Positions 24,692 to 34,548 of a stretch of 64,000 nt of DNA are shown here, piece after piece. The position numbers and the translations under genes are program-made. The stretch is from NCBI RefSeq assembly GCF_003382365.1, contig NZ_QTSU01000001.1:2356001-2420000 (forward strand), in the 5' to 3' direction. Below the pieces are notes generated by a model. The model had not been told where the DNA came from. It made no database searches and saw nothing but the letters and a program-made list of their open reading frames with translations. The stretch is from Lysobacter silvisoli (GTDB lineage: Bacteria; Pseudomonadota; Gammaproteobacteria; Xanthomonadales; Xanthomonadaceae). Position 1 is the stretch's first letter. Each line of letters opens with the position of its first letter.

Positions 24692-26818
24692 ATGCCCCCT
24701 CGCCACCTGCTCGCCAGCGCCCTGCTGGCCGTCCTCGCCGCGCCCGCCGTCGCCCAGGCCGATGAAGACGCCACCGACCTCGATCGCGTCACCGTCTCCG
24801 CCAGCACCAGCCGCCTGCCCGACTCGGAGGCCGCGCTGCCCAACACGATCACGGTGATCGACCAGGCCCAGCTGCGCCAGCAGTTGGCGGTCACGCAGGA
24901 CATCTCGCAGGTACTGGCCAACCTGATCCCCTCGTTCTCGCCCTCGCGGCAGAAGCTCACCAACGGCGGCGAGACCCTGCGCGGGCGCAAGCCGCTGTAC
25001 CTGGTGGACGGCGTGCCGCAGTCCACGCCGCTGCGCGAAGGCGGCCGCGACGGCCACACCCTGGACCCGGCGATGATCGAACGCATCGAGGTCATCCACG
25101 GCGCCAACGCCATGCAGGGCCTGGGCGCGTCCGGCGGCATCATCAACATCATCACCAAGCGCGCCCCGCGCGAGGACGGCGCCAGCTTCCAGGAAGTGAC
25201 CCTGGGCGCGAGCACCGCCTTGCCCAGCCAGAGCGACGGCAGCGGTTACCGCGCCTCCTACCTGTTCGGCACGCGCCAGGGCGCTTTCGACTTCGTCGGC
25301 GGCGCGTCCTACGCCAGCGAAGGCCTGTACTACGACGGCAACGGCGACGCGATCGCGGTCAACGACATCCAGGGCGACCTGATGGACGCGCGCAGCCACA
25401 ACCTGTTCGCCAAGCTCGGCTGGGCGCTCGACGAGGAGCGCCGCCTGCAGCTGACCCTCAACCGCTACGAGTTGCAGGGCAACAACGATTACATCACCGT
25501 CAACGGCAACCCCGCCACCGGCCAGCTCGCCACCTCGGCACGCGGCAGCCGCGAGGGCGAAGGCGCGCGCAACCGTTCGACCTCGGCGGTGCTGGACTAC
25601 ACCGACAAATCGCTGGCCGGCGGCTACTTCCAGGCGCAGCTGTACTGGGTGGATTTCAACGGCCTGTACGGCGCCAGCGACTGGGGCGATTTCTGGCGCG
25701 ACGGCCGCGACCTGAACTGGTGGGACCAGTCGCAGAACGTGTCGGAAAAGCTGGGGGGCAAGTTCAGCTGGTCGCGCGACAACCTGTTCGACCAGCGCCT
25801 GCGCGTCACCCTGGGCCTGGACTGGGCGCGCGACAAGACCTACCAGGAGCTGGTGGTGGCGCGCATGAACTGGGTGCCGGAAACCCAGTACGAATCCTGG
25901 TCGCCGTTCGTGCAGGCACAGTGGTGGATCAGCGACAAGTTCATGCTCACCGGCGGCCTGCGCTACGAGCGCGGCAAGCTCAGCGTGGACGACTTCACCA
26001 CCATTCCGGCCAACGCCGGCGGCAGCCGCTTCGTCCAGGGCGGTTCGCCCAAGACCAGCGAGACCCTGCCGAACTTCGGCGCGGTCTATGAGCTCAGCGA
26101 TGCGCTGAAGTTCTACGCCTCGTATTCGGAAGGCTATACGGTGGCCGACATCGGCCGCGTGCTGCGCGGCATCACCGCGCCGAACCAGCGCGTGGACAAC
26201 CTGGTCGACCTGTCGCCGGTGGTGTCGGACAACCGCGAGATCGGCGTGGATTACGACGACGGCCGCTGGCTGCTGCACCTGGCCGCGTACTGGTCGGATT
26301 CCGACCTGGGTTCGCGCCTGGCCTTCGACACCGCGACCCAGAGCTACAACGTGGTGCGCGAGCGCACCGAGATCCGCGGCATCGAGGGCAACGTGGCCTT
26401 CCAGTTCAGCGACGCCACGCGCGTGGGCCTGGGCTACGCCGGCGCCAAGGGCCGCTACGACAGCAACGGCGACGACCGCGTCGACAGCGACCTGCCCGGC
26501 ATCAACATCAGCCCCGATCGCGTCACCGCGTTCTGGGACCAGACCTGGAGCGAGCGCATCTCCACCCGCCTGCAGGGCAGCCGCTCGCTGGACCGCGACT
26601 TCGATCTGCGCGGCGCGCAGGTGGCCAGCGCCGACGGTTACACCACGGTGGACCTGCAGGCGCGTTTCGCCCTGCCGGTGGGCACGCTGAACCTGGGCAT
26701 CGAGAACCTGCTGGACGAGCAGTATGTGACCTACTACTCGCAGAGCACGCCGCGCGCCGACACCTACGTGGCCGGCCGCGGGCGGGTGTTCAGCGCGAAC
26801 TGGACGCACCGGTTCTAA
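24692..26818 (+). CDS. TonB-dependent siderophore receptor
   Basis: A 708-aa outer-membrane receptor with a signal peptide (MPPRHLLASALLAVLAAPAVAQA), a TonB-box-like LDRVTVSASTS, a plug domain with LRGRKPLYLVDGVPQSTPL and IEVIHGANAMQGLGASGGIINIITK split across its usual positions, and a beta barrel ending in FSANWTHRF. The plug and barrel resemble ferric hydroxamate/carboxylate receptors (IutA-like group); the exact siderophore is not readable. A Fur box precedes it and a PepSY membrane protein follows by 139 bp, a common partner for releasing iron from siderophores. Confidence 0.9.
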   Translation: MPPRHLLASALLAVLAAPAVAQADEDATDLDRVTVSASTSRLPDSEAALPNTITVIDQAQLRQQLAVTQDISQVLANLIPSFSPSRQKLTNGGETLRGRKPLYLVDGVPQSTPLREGGRDGHTLDPAMIERIEVIHGANAMQGLGASGGIINIITKRAPREDGASFQEVTLGASTALPSQSDGSGYRASYLFGTRQGAFDFVGGASYASEGLYYDGNGDAIAVNDIQGDLMDARSHNLFAKLGWALDEERRLQLTLNRYELQGNNDYITVNGNPATGQLATSARGSREGEGARNRSTSAVLDYTDKSLAGGYFQAQLYWVDFNGLYGASDWGDFWRDGRDLNWWDQSQNVSEKLGGKFSWSRDNLFDQRLRVTLGLDWARDKTYQELVVARMNWVPETQYESWSPFVQAQWWISDKFMLTGGLRYERGKLSVDDFTTIPANAGGSRFVQGGSPKTSETLPNFGAVYELSDALKFYASYSEGYTVADIGRVLRGITAPNQRVDNLVDLSPVVSDNREIGVDYDDGRWLLHLAAYWSDSDLGSRLAFDTATQSYNVVRERTEIRGIEGNVAFQFSDATRVGLGYAGAKGRYDSNGDDRVDSDLPGINISPDRVTAFWDQTWSERISTRLQGSRSLDRDFDLRGAQVASADGYTTVDLQARFALPVGTLNLGIENLLDEQYVTYYSQSTPRADTYVAGRGRVFSANWTHRF

Positions 26819-26837
26819 GCGGCGTCCTTTGGGGGGC

Positions 26838-26911
26838 GTCATCCCCGCGAAAGCGGGGATCCAGGGCTCCACCGAAGCATGACTCTGAAGTCCGCCTTCG
26901 CGGGGATGACG
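26838..26911. repeat. REP-like palindromic element
   Basis: GTCATCCCCGCGAAAGCGGG...CCGCCTTCGCGGGGATGACG: two short hairpins in inverted arrangement between the siderophore receptor and the PepSY gene. It belongs to the same family as 1541-1625; a minimal single hairpin of related sequence lies at 60905-60930. Confidence 0.7.
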
Positions 26912-26957
26912 AGCCTGAGGTTGTTCAGATCTTCCGCACCATCCAAACCCGCCAACA

Positions 26958-28085
26958 ATGCCCAGCATGACGTCGCGCCAGGCTCCCCACCCGATCAAGC
27001 GCCGCCTGCGTGCGGCGCTGAAGTGGCTGCATCTGTGGCTGGGCCTGAGCGTGGGCCTGGTCTTCGCGATCGTGGCGCTGAGCGGCACGGTGCTGGCGTT
27101 CCAGCGCGAGATCCTGGCGTGGTCGCAGCCGCAGCTGACGGCCGCGCCGCTGCCCGCGCCGGCGCAGCGCGAAGCGGCTCTGGCGCGCATCGTCGCCGAC
27201 TGGCAGGCGCTCGGACTGAGTTCGCTGGACCTGCCCACCGCGCAGCTACCGGTGTGGCAGGGCTACTTCCCCGACGGCGAGCGCCGTTACTTCGGCGGCG
27301 CCAGCGGCGAGCTGCTGCTGGTGCGCAACAAAGGCAACGACTGGGTGCTGTGGCTGCGCGATCTGCACACCCACCTGCTGGCGGGCAAGGCCGGCGAGCA
27401 GGTGCTGGGCGTGGTCGGTCTGATCGCCTTGTTCCTGCTGCTCAGCGGCCTGTACCTGTGGTGGCCGCGGCTGAGCGCGCTGGGCGCGAGCCTGCGCTGG
27501 TACCGCGGGCCGCCGACGCGGCGCTGGTTCAGCTGGCACCGCAGCGCCGGCGCGCTGCTGCTGCCGCTGACCCTGCTGGCCGTGCTCACCGGCGTGGGCA
27601 TGGTCTACGACGGCGCCGCGCGCAGCCTGCTGCGCACCGCCCTGGGCGACGGCCCCGACGCACGCAAGCCGCCCAAGCTGGCCGCGCGCGACGCCACGAT
27701 CGACTGGGCGGCCGTGCTGCGCGCCGCCGACGGCCGCCTGCCCGGCGCCCAGCTGCGCCGCATCGGCCTGCCCAAGGGCGACAGCGGCCTGGTCACCGTG
27801 CGCCTGCGCGCGGCCGGCGAGTGGCACCCGGTGGGCCGCAGCATGGTCTGGCTGGACCCCTACCGCGCGCAGGTGCTGGGCGTGCACGACGCCACCGCCC
27901 AGGACGCCGGCGCGCGCGCCAGCGAGGCGCTGTATCCGCTGCACGGCGGCTTCGTCGGCGGGCGCCTATGGCAATGGGGGGTGGCCTTCACCGGGCTGGT
28001 CCCGGCCTTCCTGCTGGTCACCGGTTTCCTGTTCTGGCGCCGCCGCACCGCGCCGCGCCGGCCCCTGCCCGCCACCTCCGGATAG
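26958..28085 (+). CDS. PepSY-associated membrane protein (putative ferric-siderophore reductase)
   Basis: A 375-aa inner-membrane protein with four membrane segments (about residues 23-47, 145-170, 195-217, 335-360) and periplasmic PepSY-type loops. Marker blocks are KWLHLWLGLSVGLVFAIVALSG, RDLHTHLLAG and WFSWHRSAGALLLPLTLLA, whose conserved histidines could bind heme. Such proteins follow TonB siderophore receptors and are thought to reduce Fe(III) in the periplasm. An alternative in-frame start lies at 26967. Expression is probably shared with the upstream Fur-regulated gene. Confidence 0.88.
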   Translation: MPSMTSRQAPHPIKRRLRAALKWLHLWLGLSVGLVFAIVALSGTVLAFQREILAWSQPQLTAAPLPAPAQREAALARIVADWQALGLSSLDLPTAQLPVWQGYFPDGERRYFGGASGELLLVRNKGNDWVLWLRDLHTHLLAGKAGEQVLGVVGLIALFLLLSGLYLWWPRLSALGASLRWYRGPPTRRWFSWHRSAGALLLPLTLLAVLTGVGMVYDGAARSLLRTALGDGPDARKPPKLAARDATIDWAAVLRAADGRLPGAQLRRIGLPKGDSGLVTVRLRAAGEWHPVGRSMVWLDPYRAQVLGVHDATAQDAGARASEALYPLHGGFVGGRLWQWGVAFTGLVPAFLLVTGFLFWRRRTAPRRPLPATSG

Positions 28086-28150
28086 ACGCGTCACACGGCC
28101 TTGGCTACTGTGCCCGGAAGGGGCGCCCGCCCCCTCCAGGAGGACCAGCG

Positions 28151-28486
28151 ATGGCCGGCAAGTTCGTGATCAGCAAGCGCTCCAACGGCGAATTCCAGTT
28201 CGTGCTCAAGGCCGGCAACGGCGAGCCCATCCTCAGCAGCGAGGGCTACTCGGCCAAGGCGTCGTGCAGCAACGGCATCGAGTCGGTGCGCAAGAACAGC
28301 CAGGACCCCAAGCGCTACGAACTCAAGACCGCCAGCAACGGCAAGTTCTATTTCAACCTGACCGCGAGCAACGGCCAGGTCATCGGCACCAGCCAGATGT
28401 ACGCCGACGCCGGCGGCCGCGAAGGCGGCATCGCCTCGGTCACGGTCAACGCGCCCACCGCGACGGTGGACGGCACCACGGATTGA
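28151..28486 (+). CDS. YegP family (DUF1508) protein
   Basis: A 111-aa protein of two tandem DUF1508 units: FVISKRSNGEFQFVLKAGNG...EGYSAKASCSNGIESVRKN and RYELKTASNGKFYFNLTASNG...MYADAGGREGGIASV. ATG at 28151 follows AGGAGG with 8 nt spacing; the much longer open frame upstream is the shadow of the PepSY gene. DUF1508 proteins are small, soluble and of unknown biochemical role, often associated with stress or growth-phase expression. Confidence 0.93.
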   Translation: MAGKFVISKRSNGEFQFVLKAGNGEPILSSEGYSAKASCSNGIESVRKNSQDPKRYELKTASNGKFYFNLTASNGQVIGTSQMYADAGGREGGIASVTVNAPTATVDGTTD

Positions 28487-28552
28487 AGATATCCGGCCCG
28501 GCCGGCCTGCGCCGGTCGGGCGGCGATGCGCGCCTGCGCGTTCGATGCACCC

Positions 28553-29095
28553 TCAAACGCGGCGCAAGTGCGCGCCTATCGTTCCGGCGACGAAGTAGGC
28601 GTCGATCTCCGGCAGCAGCGCCACGGCTTCATCGACCGCGACGGTCGCATCGGGCGCATCCCCACCCCAGAGCGGACGCTGCGGCGCGAACCAGGTGCGT
28701 AGCAAGGGGCGCCGGTACAGCGTGCAGTAGGCCGGCAGGTAGTGCACCCACATGTCTTCGGCGGCCACCGGTCCGGCGGCGTGGACGATGCCATCCAGCG
28801 GAAACGAGGCGAAGTTGAGGCGGAAGCCGACGCCGTCGCGCTTGTCGATCTGGATTTCGATCTGGTCGTAACCCTGCGGGGTGCGCCGACGATGGCGGCC
28901 GAACGGAAACGCGGCGCGGATGCCCGGATCGCGGCGATCCTGCGCATCCAACGGCGCGGCCTCGAAGCCGCGCCGTTGCAGTTCCGGCAGCAGACGCTGC
29001 TCCAGCGCGGCCAGCACGCCGGCCGCGGCGGATTTACTGGCAGCCACACCCACCGCCGGGCCCCGCGGCGTTGCCCGCGCCGCCGCCTGCGGCAC
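28553..29095 (-). CDS. Putative immunity protein for the RHS toxin (DUF4304-like)
   Basis: Up to 180 aa. An N-terminal helix (LEQRLLPELQRRGFE) is followed by GYDQIEIQIDKRDGVGFRLN and a C-terminal LPEIDAYFVAGTIGAHLRRV. This order resembles DUF4304, a family common among toxin-immunity genes; the match is from memory. The frame opens inside the end of the RHS gene (stop at 29034). A GTG at 29047 is a plausible later start. Position directly behind a polymorphic RHS toxin is the standard place for the cognate immunity gene. The alternative is an unrelated hypothetical protein. Confidence 0.6.
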   Translation of the reverse strand: MPQAAARATPRGPAVGVAASKSAAAGVLAALEQRLLPELQRRGFEAAPLDAQDRRDPGIRAAFPFGRHRRRTPQGYDQIEIQIDKRDGVGFRLNFASFPLDGIVHAAGPVAAEDMWVHYLPAYCTLYRRPLLRTWFAPQRPLWGGDAPDATVAVDEAVALLPEIDAYFVAGTIGAHLRRV

Positions 29096-32000
29096 CGCCC
29101 GCCGCCGCGCCGGCGCGGCCGACGAAGTCGTAGCCCCAGCGTTCGACGTGATAAAGGTCGCCCATGCCGTTGGCGGCCGCGCGCTGGGCCTTGGTGAGTC
29201 CCGAAGTACCGAACTTGGATTCCACGTAGTAGGTCGTCCCCCGGATCGAGCGCCAGGTGCTGTCCACCACGGTACGGTAACCGGGAATGCTGCGGGTCTG
29301 GGTTTCGACCAGGCGGCTGCCCTTGGCCCAGTTGTTGACCAGCGACAGGGTTTCGCCGATCTGGCCCTTGGTGCCGTTGGACAGGCCCTTGGTGAAGTTG
29401 ACCAGGCCGCGTCCGGCCAGGCCGCCGCCGACCGCGCCCAGGGCCGCCGACAAACCGGCCTGGCCCCAGTTGATGCAGTCGAAGTTACCGCCGTTCTGGA
29501 TCAGCTGCAGCGCCACGTCCACGCCGAAGCCGATGCCGGCGCCGATCAGGAAGTTGATGAACTTACCGGTGGGATCGTTGTACGAAATCGGATCGCCGGC
29601 GACGTAGGCATAGGTGTTGACGTCGCCGCCGCCGAAGCCCAGCGGGTCTTCGCTGAGGAAGCGGCCCATGCCCGGGTGGTAGTAACGCGCGCGGTAGTGG
29701 TACAGGCCGCTGTCGTCGAGTTCGCGCCCGGTGTAGCGGTAGGGATTGTTGTGGCTGCCCAGGCTGGCCTGGGTCTGGCCGTAGGGCGTGTAGTCGTAAC
29801 GCTGCACCAGGTTGCCGCTGCCGTCGGTGAGGCCACGGGTGCTGCCGATAGCGTCGGTCAGGAAGTAGGTGCGGCCGTTGACGTCGGTGCGGGCGAAACG
29901 CTCGTCGATGTCGGCGCCGGTGAGGATGCCGGCGACGTTGCTGCCGCGGGTCTCCTGCACCGGATCGGCGCCGTCGTACAGGTAGCCGGTGCTCTGCCCG
30001 TTCTCGGCCTTGCTGGTGCGCCGGCCCATGGCGTCGTACTGGAACGCGGCAATGGTCTGCCCGCCCTGCACGATCGCCACCAGCTGGTCGCGCGCATCCC
30101 ATTGGTAGCTGCGCGTGCCGTCGCCGGTGAGGTTGCCGTTGGCGTCGTAGCTGAGCGTGGCGCCGTTGTACTGGGTCTGGCGATTGTTGTCGTCGAAGGC
30201 ATTGCCGGTGCTGGCCGCCGGCAACAGATTGCTGGCCAGGCTGCCGGTCTGGGCGATGCGTTGGCCGGCGCGGTCGTAGGCGTAGCCCAGGTCTCCCAGC
30301 GGACTGCCGTCGGGCTTGAGGTAGGCGATGCCGGTGACCTGGCTGGACGCATCGTAGGCGTAGCCGGCCTTGACCCCGTTGGGCAGGGTCAGCTGGCTGC
30401 GGCGGCCCAACGCGTCATACTGGAATTCGACGGTTTCGCTGCCCTGCAGGATGCGGGTGAGCTGGTCGGCGGCGTTGTACTGGTATTCGACCTTGGCCTG
30501 GCTGCCGGCGGTCATGCCCACGCGGCGGCCGATCGCGTCGTACTCGTAGGCCACCGAACCGCCGGGGCTGGCTTCCTGCAGGATGCGGTCGTAGACGTCG
30601 TACTGCCAGCTCAACAGGCCCGACACGCTGTCGTCCACCTGCAGCAGGCGGTCGGCGGCGTCGTAGCTGAAGCCTTGGGTGCTGCCGTCGGCATAGGTGG
30701 TCAGATTCGGGCGGCCGAGCGCGTCGTAGGCGAAGCTGGTGGTCTGCTGCTTGCGGTCGGTGTAAGCGGTGACCCGGCCGATGGCGTCGTAGGCCCAGCT
30801 TTCGGCCTGGCTCAAGGCATCGGTGCGCGCGGTCATGCGATCGCGGTTGTCGTAGGCGTAGGTGATGCCGGTGCCGTGCGGCAGCAGCGCCGCGGTCAGG
30901 TTGCCGTTGTGGTCGTAGGCCAGGTCGGTGGCGTTGCCTTCGGCGTCGACGATCTTCTTGACCCGCCCGGCAACGTCGTACTCGCGGCGCAGGATGCGGC
31001 CCTGATCGTCGCGCACCACCACCAGCCGGCCCAGGCTGTCGTAGGCGAAGCCGGTCGCGCGGCCCAGCGGATCGACCACCGCGGTCAGCTCATTGCCGTC
31101 GTAGTGGTACAGGGTGGTGTTGCCGGCCGCGTCGGTCGCGGTCAGCGGCTGGCCGTTGCCGTTGCAGGTGATCTGGGTGACGCGGTTGAGCGGGTCGACC
31201 ATGCGCGACAGGCAGCGGTTGACGTACTCGAAGCGGGTCGTGCGGTTGAACGGGTCGGTGATGCTGGCCAGGTCGCCCTCGGCCGTGTAGCTCATGCTCA
31301 CGGTCTTGGCATCGGCCGTGCCGGCCAGGTACTTCACCTGCGTGGTCAGGCCCAGGCCGTTGTACTGGAACTCGGTACGACGGCCCAGCGCGTCGATGCG
31401 CGCGCTGATCCGCTCGGAGCCCGAGGCGTGCTCGAACTGCACGGTCTGCGCCTGCGGCGTGCCGTAACCGACGGTGTCGCTGACCGGATAGCGCTGCGGG
31501 CCGAACACCAGGCGGCGCTTGCGGCCGTCGGCCTGGGTCACCAGCACGCCGTTGCCGTTGCCGTCGTCGTGCAGGTAATCGATATCGATCTCGCTGCCGT
31601 CGGCCAGGGTCTGCTTGGTGACCTTGCCCAGGATGTCGGGCTGGCCCGGCACCAGGTTGCGGTAGGTGTTCAGGAACTCGCGATGGCCGCGGCGGTTGGT
31701 CAGCGACTTGAAGTTGTGCGCGATCACCTGCCCGGAGGTGGGCGTGCCGATGGCGCCGAACATCAGCTCGTAGCTGTAGCTCTCGAAGCTGCCGTCCGGG
31801 AAGTTGACCCGGGTCAGCATGCCGTCGGTGTACTGGTAACTCCAGGTGCGGCCGGTGTGGTCCTGGGCGCTGGCGATGCGGTTGCCGGTGTCGTAGCTCA
31901 GGGTGATGCTGCGGCCGCCCGGCGAGGTGATCTTCTTCAGCAGGCCGGCTTCGAACGACAGGTCGACGCGGTTGCCGTTGCGGTCTTCGATGCCGCGCAG

Positions 32001-34499
32001 CGGCGAGCGGCCGGCGTTGTAGTAGCCGGAGCCGAAGAACATGCGGTTGCCGTTGCGCAGACGCATCCAGTAGCCATGGCCCCAGGTGCTGTCGTTGGCG
32101 TGGTTGAGCACCGCGCCGCTGAAGCTCGTCGACGAGCCGGACTGGCGCCACTCGCCGGTGCCGCCCGAGCCCGAGATGCGGCCGAAGCGCACGAACGAAC
32201 CGTTCGGCAGCACCATCCACATTTCGTTGTAGCCGCTGGGCGCGTGCAGCGTGTACTCGTAATTGGACGCGATGCCGATGCCGAACGCGCGCTTGCGCAC
32301 ATCGTGCTGGCGATAGCTGCGCGACAGCCCGATCGACATCAGATCGGGGATGGCGATGTCCGTCGCGCTGTGCAGGAACGAGCCGGTCGCCAGATCGATC
32401 GGATCGCCGGCCACCGCGCCGCCGCCCGAACCCGATGAACCGCAGCCCTCGTTGCAGTTGGGCTGGTCCGGTTCCGGCGGCGGATCGTCGCCGGGCACCG
32501 TGTAGCTGCCGCCCATGGTCTGCTGCAGCGCCACGCCCTGCTCCGGCACGAACTGTCTGCCGTCCTCGCCCACCCGGCCCTGGCCGTACACCCGCCAGCC
32601 TTCTTGCGGGTCGTAAATCCAGAAGTTCGACAGCGTGCCCGGCGCATGGCCGTCGTAGTTCGGGTACGACACCCGCACGCCCTTGGCCGCCTCCGGCGTC
32701 AGGCCCTGGATCACCGCGCCGCCCGGCTCCACGGTGAAGTACATCGGGTAGTTGTCCGCCACCGGGAACGGCGCGCGGTTCACCGGCGTGGGCACCAGCG
32801 CCAGCTCCGTCACCAGACGGCCCTTGCGGTCGCGGATCACCGCGCCGGCCGGGATCGTCACTTCCAGCCCCGGCATGTCCGGGTGGCTCAGCACCACGTC
32901 GCGGGTCAGCGGCGAGGGAATCTTGACCTTGTCGCGCGCGCTGATGCGCGGCAGGTGCATCAGGTAGGGCAGTTCGGTCAGGCGGCCGCGCTGCACGTCC
33001 ACGCCGACCACGAACTGGCCGTACTCCACGCCGTCGCGATTGGCGGTGCTGCCGTCCACATACAGCTCCTGGCGGCCGGCCGGCACGTCGAACAGCAGGA
33101 AGCTGCCGTCGGCGCGCGTGCGCGTGCTTTGCCCGCCCGCGCTGACTTCCACGTCCGCCACCGGCGTCTGGTCCACCCGCAGCACCTGGCCGCGCAGCGC
33201 GGTCACCCGGTACAGCGCGGCGATGCGCGCCATGTCGCGGTGGGTTTGCGCTTCCGCGCCGGGGCCGTAGATGCGCCAGCGGCTGTCGGTGTTGTTCTGG
33301 CCCGGCGTCCACACGCCCTCGCGCAGTTGGTCGCTGCGGCGGCAGGGCTGATCGCTGGTGCAAGCCGACTGGCCGCCGGGGCCGGTGGTCAGGTGCAGGG
33401 CGCCGTCGCCCTTATCGCCTGGGTCGTGGCCCGCATCCGCGGCCAGCGCCGCGGTGTGGAAATCCACCGCCACCAGCGGCAGCGGCTTGCCTTCGGCCGA
33501 ATAGCCGCCTTCCAGCATCAGGGTGTAGTCGGCGTCCGGGAACAGCGGCTGCTTGGGGGTCACGAACAGCAGGCGGCCCTGCTCCACCGGCACCACCGCG
33601 ATCGCGGCGCGGCCGCCGGGGCCGAACAGGGTCGCGCTGCTGGCGTTGAGCGCGTCCACCCGCATCGCCCGGTCGAAGCGCAGGCTGAGCCGTGCATGGG
33701 GGTCCACGTCGCGCGCGCCGGCGCGCGGCAGCGAACCGGTCAGGGCCGGGGCGGCTTTCGGATCGGGGGCAAGCGCCGGTTCGGCGGCGACGAAGCGCGC
33801 CTGCTCGGCGTCGTAACGCAGTTCGCCCGCGTAGCCACGGCCTTGTCCGTCCACGCCGCCGCTCAGGCGCACGCTGCCGTCGGCCTGCAGCGTGGCGCGA
33901 TGGCCCAGCCGCGGCGGCGACAGGTCGCCGGCGGTGCGGCGCGTGCCGCGCGCGCGTTCGTCCCACAGTTCGGCCTGGGCCACGCCGCCGCCGGCCGAGG
34001 ACCAGCCGCCGCTGACCAGCACCCGACCGTCGCTGAGCACCGTGGCGCTGTGCGCGGCACGCGGCAGCAGGTCGACATCGGCCGGGGTCAGCGACTGGCG
34101 CAGCGGATCGAACCACAGGCCCTTGCCGTGCAGGCGACCGGCGCTGTCCACCCCGCCCCACACCAGCACCCGGCCGCTGGGCAGCAGGGTCAGGCTGGCC
34201 AGGCGCCGCGGCGCGGGCAGGGTCCAGCGTTGCAGCACGCGTTCGCCGGCCGGCTCGATCCGGCTCAGGCGCAGGCGGCTGCCGTCGCGCTCCAGGCTCA
34301 GCCAGCGCCCGTCGGGCAGTTGGGTGCGCGCTTCGGCCGCGTTCACCGTCAGCCGTTGCGACAGCGCCACCGGCAGCGGCTCCAGCGCCGCGCCTGCGTC
34401 GCCGATGCCCAGCGATGCGCCGCCGATCATGCCCACCAGCGCCAATGCCAGCACGCCGTAGCGCCACTGGGTCTGCAGTCCTTGTCCGATGTGTGCCAT
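29034..34499 (-). CDS. RHS-repeat protein with nuclease-like C-terminal toxin domain
   Basis: An 1,821-aa secreted protein. It has a signal/anchor segment (about residues 14-38), Kelch-like repeats (about 60-240), a Big_5/Ig-like domain (about 250-350), a carboxypeptidase-regulatory-like domain (about 430-490) and many YD/RHS repeats (about 690-1580). The RHS core is GLYHYRARYYHPGMGRFLSE...NDPTG, ending near 1645. The final ~175 residues differ in style and contain GQIGETL, VVDSTW and VESKFG (E-x-K near residue 1760), a pattern of PD-(D/E)xK nucleases. ATG at 34499 follows GGAGGA. No PAAR or VgrG is nearby, so type VI secretion is not indicated. Confidence 0.9.
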   Translation of the reverse strand: MAHIGQGLQTQWRYGVLALALVGMIGGASLGIGDAGAALEPLPVALSQRLTVNAAEARTQLPDGRWLSLERDGSRLRLSRIEPAGERVLQRWTLPAPRRLASLTLLPSGRVLVWGGVDSAGRLHGKGLWFDPLRQSLTPADVDLLPRAAHSATVLSDGRVLVSGGWSSAGGGVAQAELWDERARGTRRTAGDLSPPRLGHRATLQADGSVRLSGGVDGQGRGYAGELRYDAEQARFVAAEPALAPDPKAAPALTGSLPRAGARDVDPHARLSLRFDRAMRVDALNASSATLFGPGGRAAIAVVPVEQGRLLFVTPKQPLFPDADYTLMLEGGYSAEGKPLPLVAVDFHTAALAADAGHDPGDKGDGALHLTTGPGGQSACTSDQPCRRSDQLREGVWTPGQNNTDSRWRIYGPGAEAQTHRDMARIAALYRVTALRGQVLRVDQTPVADVEVSAGGQSTRTRADGSFLLFDVPAGRQELYVDGSTANRDGVEYGQFVVGVDVQRGRLTELPYLMHLPRISARDKVKIPSPLTRDVVLSHPDMPGLEVTIPAGAVIRDRKGRLVTELALVPTPVNRAPFPVADNYPMYFTVEPGGAVIQGLTPEAAKGVRVSYPNYDGHAPGTLSNFWIYDPQEGWRVYGQGRVGEDGRQFVPEQGVALQQTMGGSYTVPGDDPPPEPDQPNCNEGCGSSGSGGGAVAGDPIDLATGSFLHSATDIAIPDLMSIGLSRSYRQHDVRKRAFGIGIASNYEYTLHAPSGYNEMWMVLPNGSFVRFGRISGSGGTGEWRQSGSSTSFSGAVLNHANDSTWGHGYWMRLRNGNRMFFGSGYYNAGRSPLRGIEDRNGNRVDLSFEAGLLKKITSPGGRSITLSYDTGNRIASAQDHTGRTWSYQYTDGMLTRVNFPDGSFESYSYELMFGAIGTPTSGQVIAHNFKSLTNRRGHREFLNTYRNLVPGQPDILGKVTKQTLADGSEIDIDYLHDDGNGNGVLVTQADGRKRRLVFGPQRYPVSDTVGYGTPQAQTVQFEHASGSERISARIDALGRRTEFQYNGLGLTTQVKYLAGTADAKTVSMSYTAEGDLASITDPFNRTTRFEYVNRCLSRMVDPLNRVTQITCNGNGQPLTATDAAGNTTLYHYDGNELTAVVDPLGRATGFAYDSLGRLVVVRDDQGRILRREYDVAGRVKKIVDAEGNATDLAYDHNGNLTAALLPHGTGITYAYDNRDRMTARTDALSQAESWAYDAIGRVTAYTDRKQQTTSFAYDALGRPNLTTYADGSTQGFSYDAADRLLQVDDSVSGLLSWQYDVYDRILQEASPGGSVAYEYDAIGRRVGMTAGSQAKVEYQYNAADQLTRILQGSETVEFQYDALGRRSQLTLPNGVKAGYAYDASSQVTGIAYLKPDGSPLGDLGYAYDRAGQRIAQTGSLASNLLPAASTGNAFDDNNRQTQYNGATLSYDANGNLTGDGTRSYQWDARDQLVAIVQGGQTIAAFQYDAMGRRTSKAENGQSTGYLYDGADPVQETRGSNVAGILTGADIDERFARTDVNGRTYFLTDAIGSTRGLTDGSGNLVQRYDYTPYGQTQASLGSHNNPYRYTGRELDDSGLYHYRARYYHPGMGRFLSEDPLGFGGGDVNTYAYVAGDPISYNDPTGKFINFLIGAGIGFGVDVALQLIQNGGNFDCINWGQAGLSAALGAVGGGLAGRGLVNFTKGLSNGTKGQIGETLSLVNNWAKGSRLVETQTRSIPGYRTVVDSTWRSIRGTTYYVESKFGTSGLTKAQRAAANGMGDLYHVERWGYDFVGRAGAAAGGAAGGGAGNAAGPGGGCGCQ

Positions 34500-34548
34500 C
34501 GCTAGTCCTCCTTGCCTGCTCGCGTGCCCGATCCGATCCGTGGATGCG

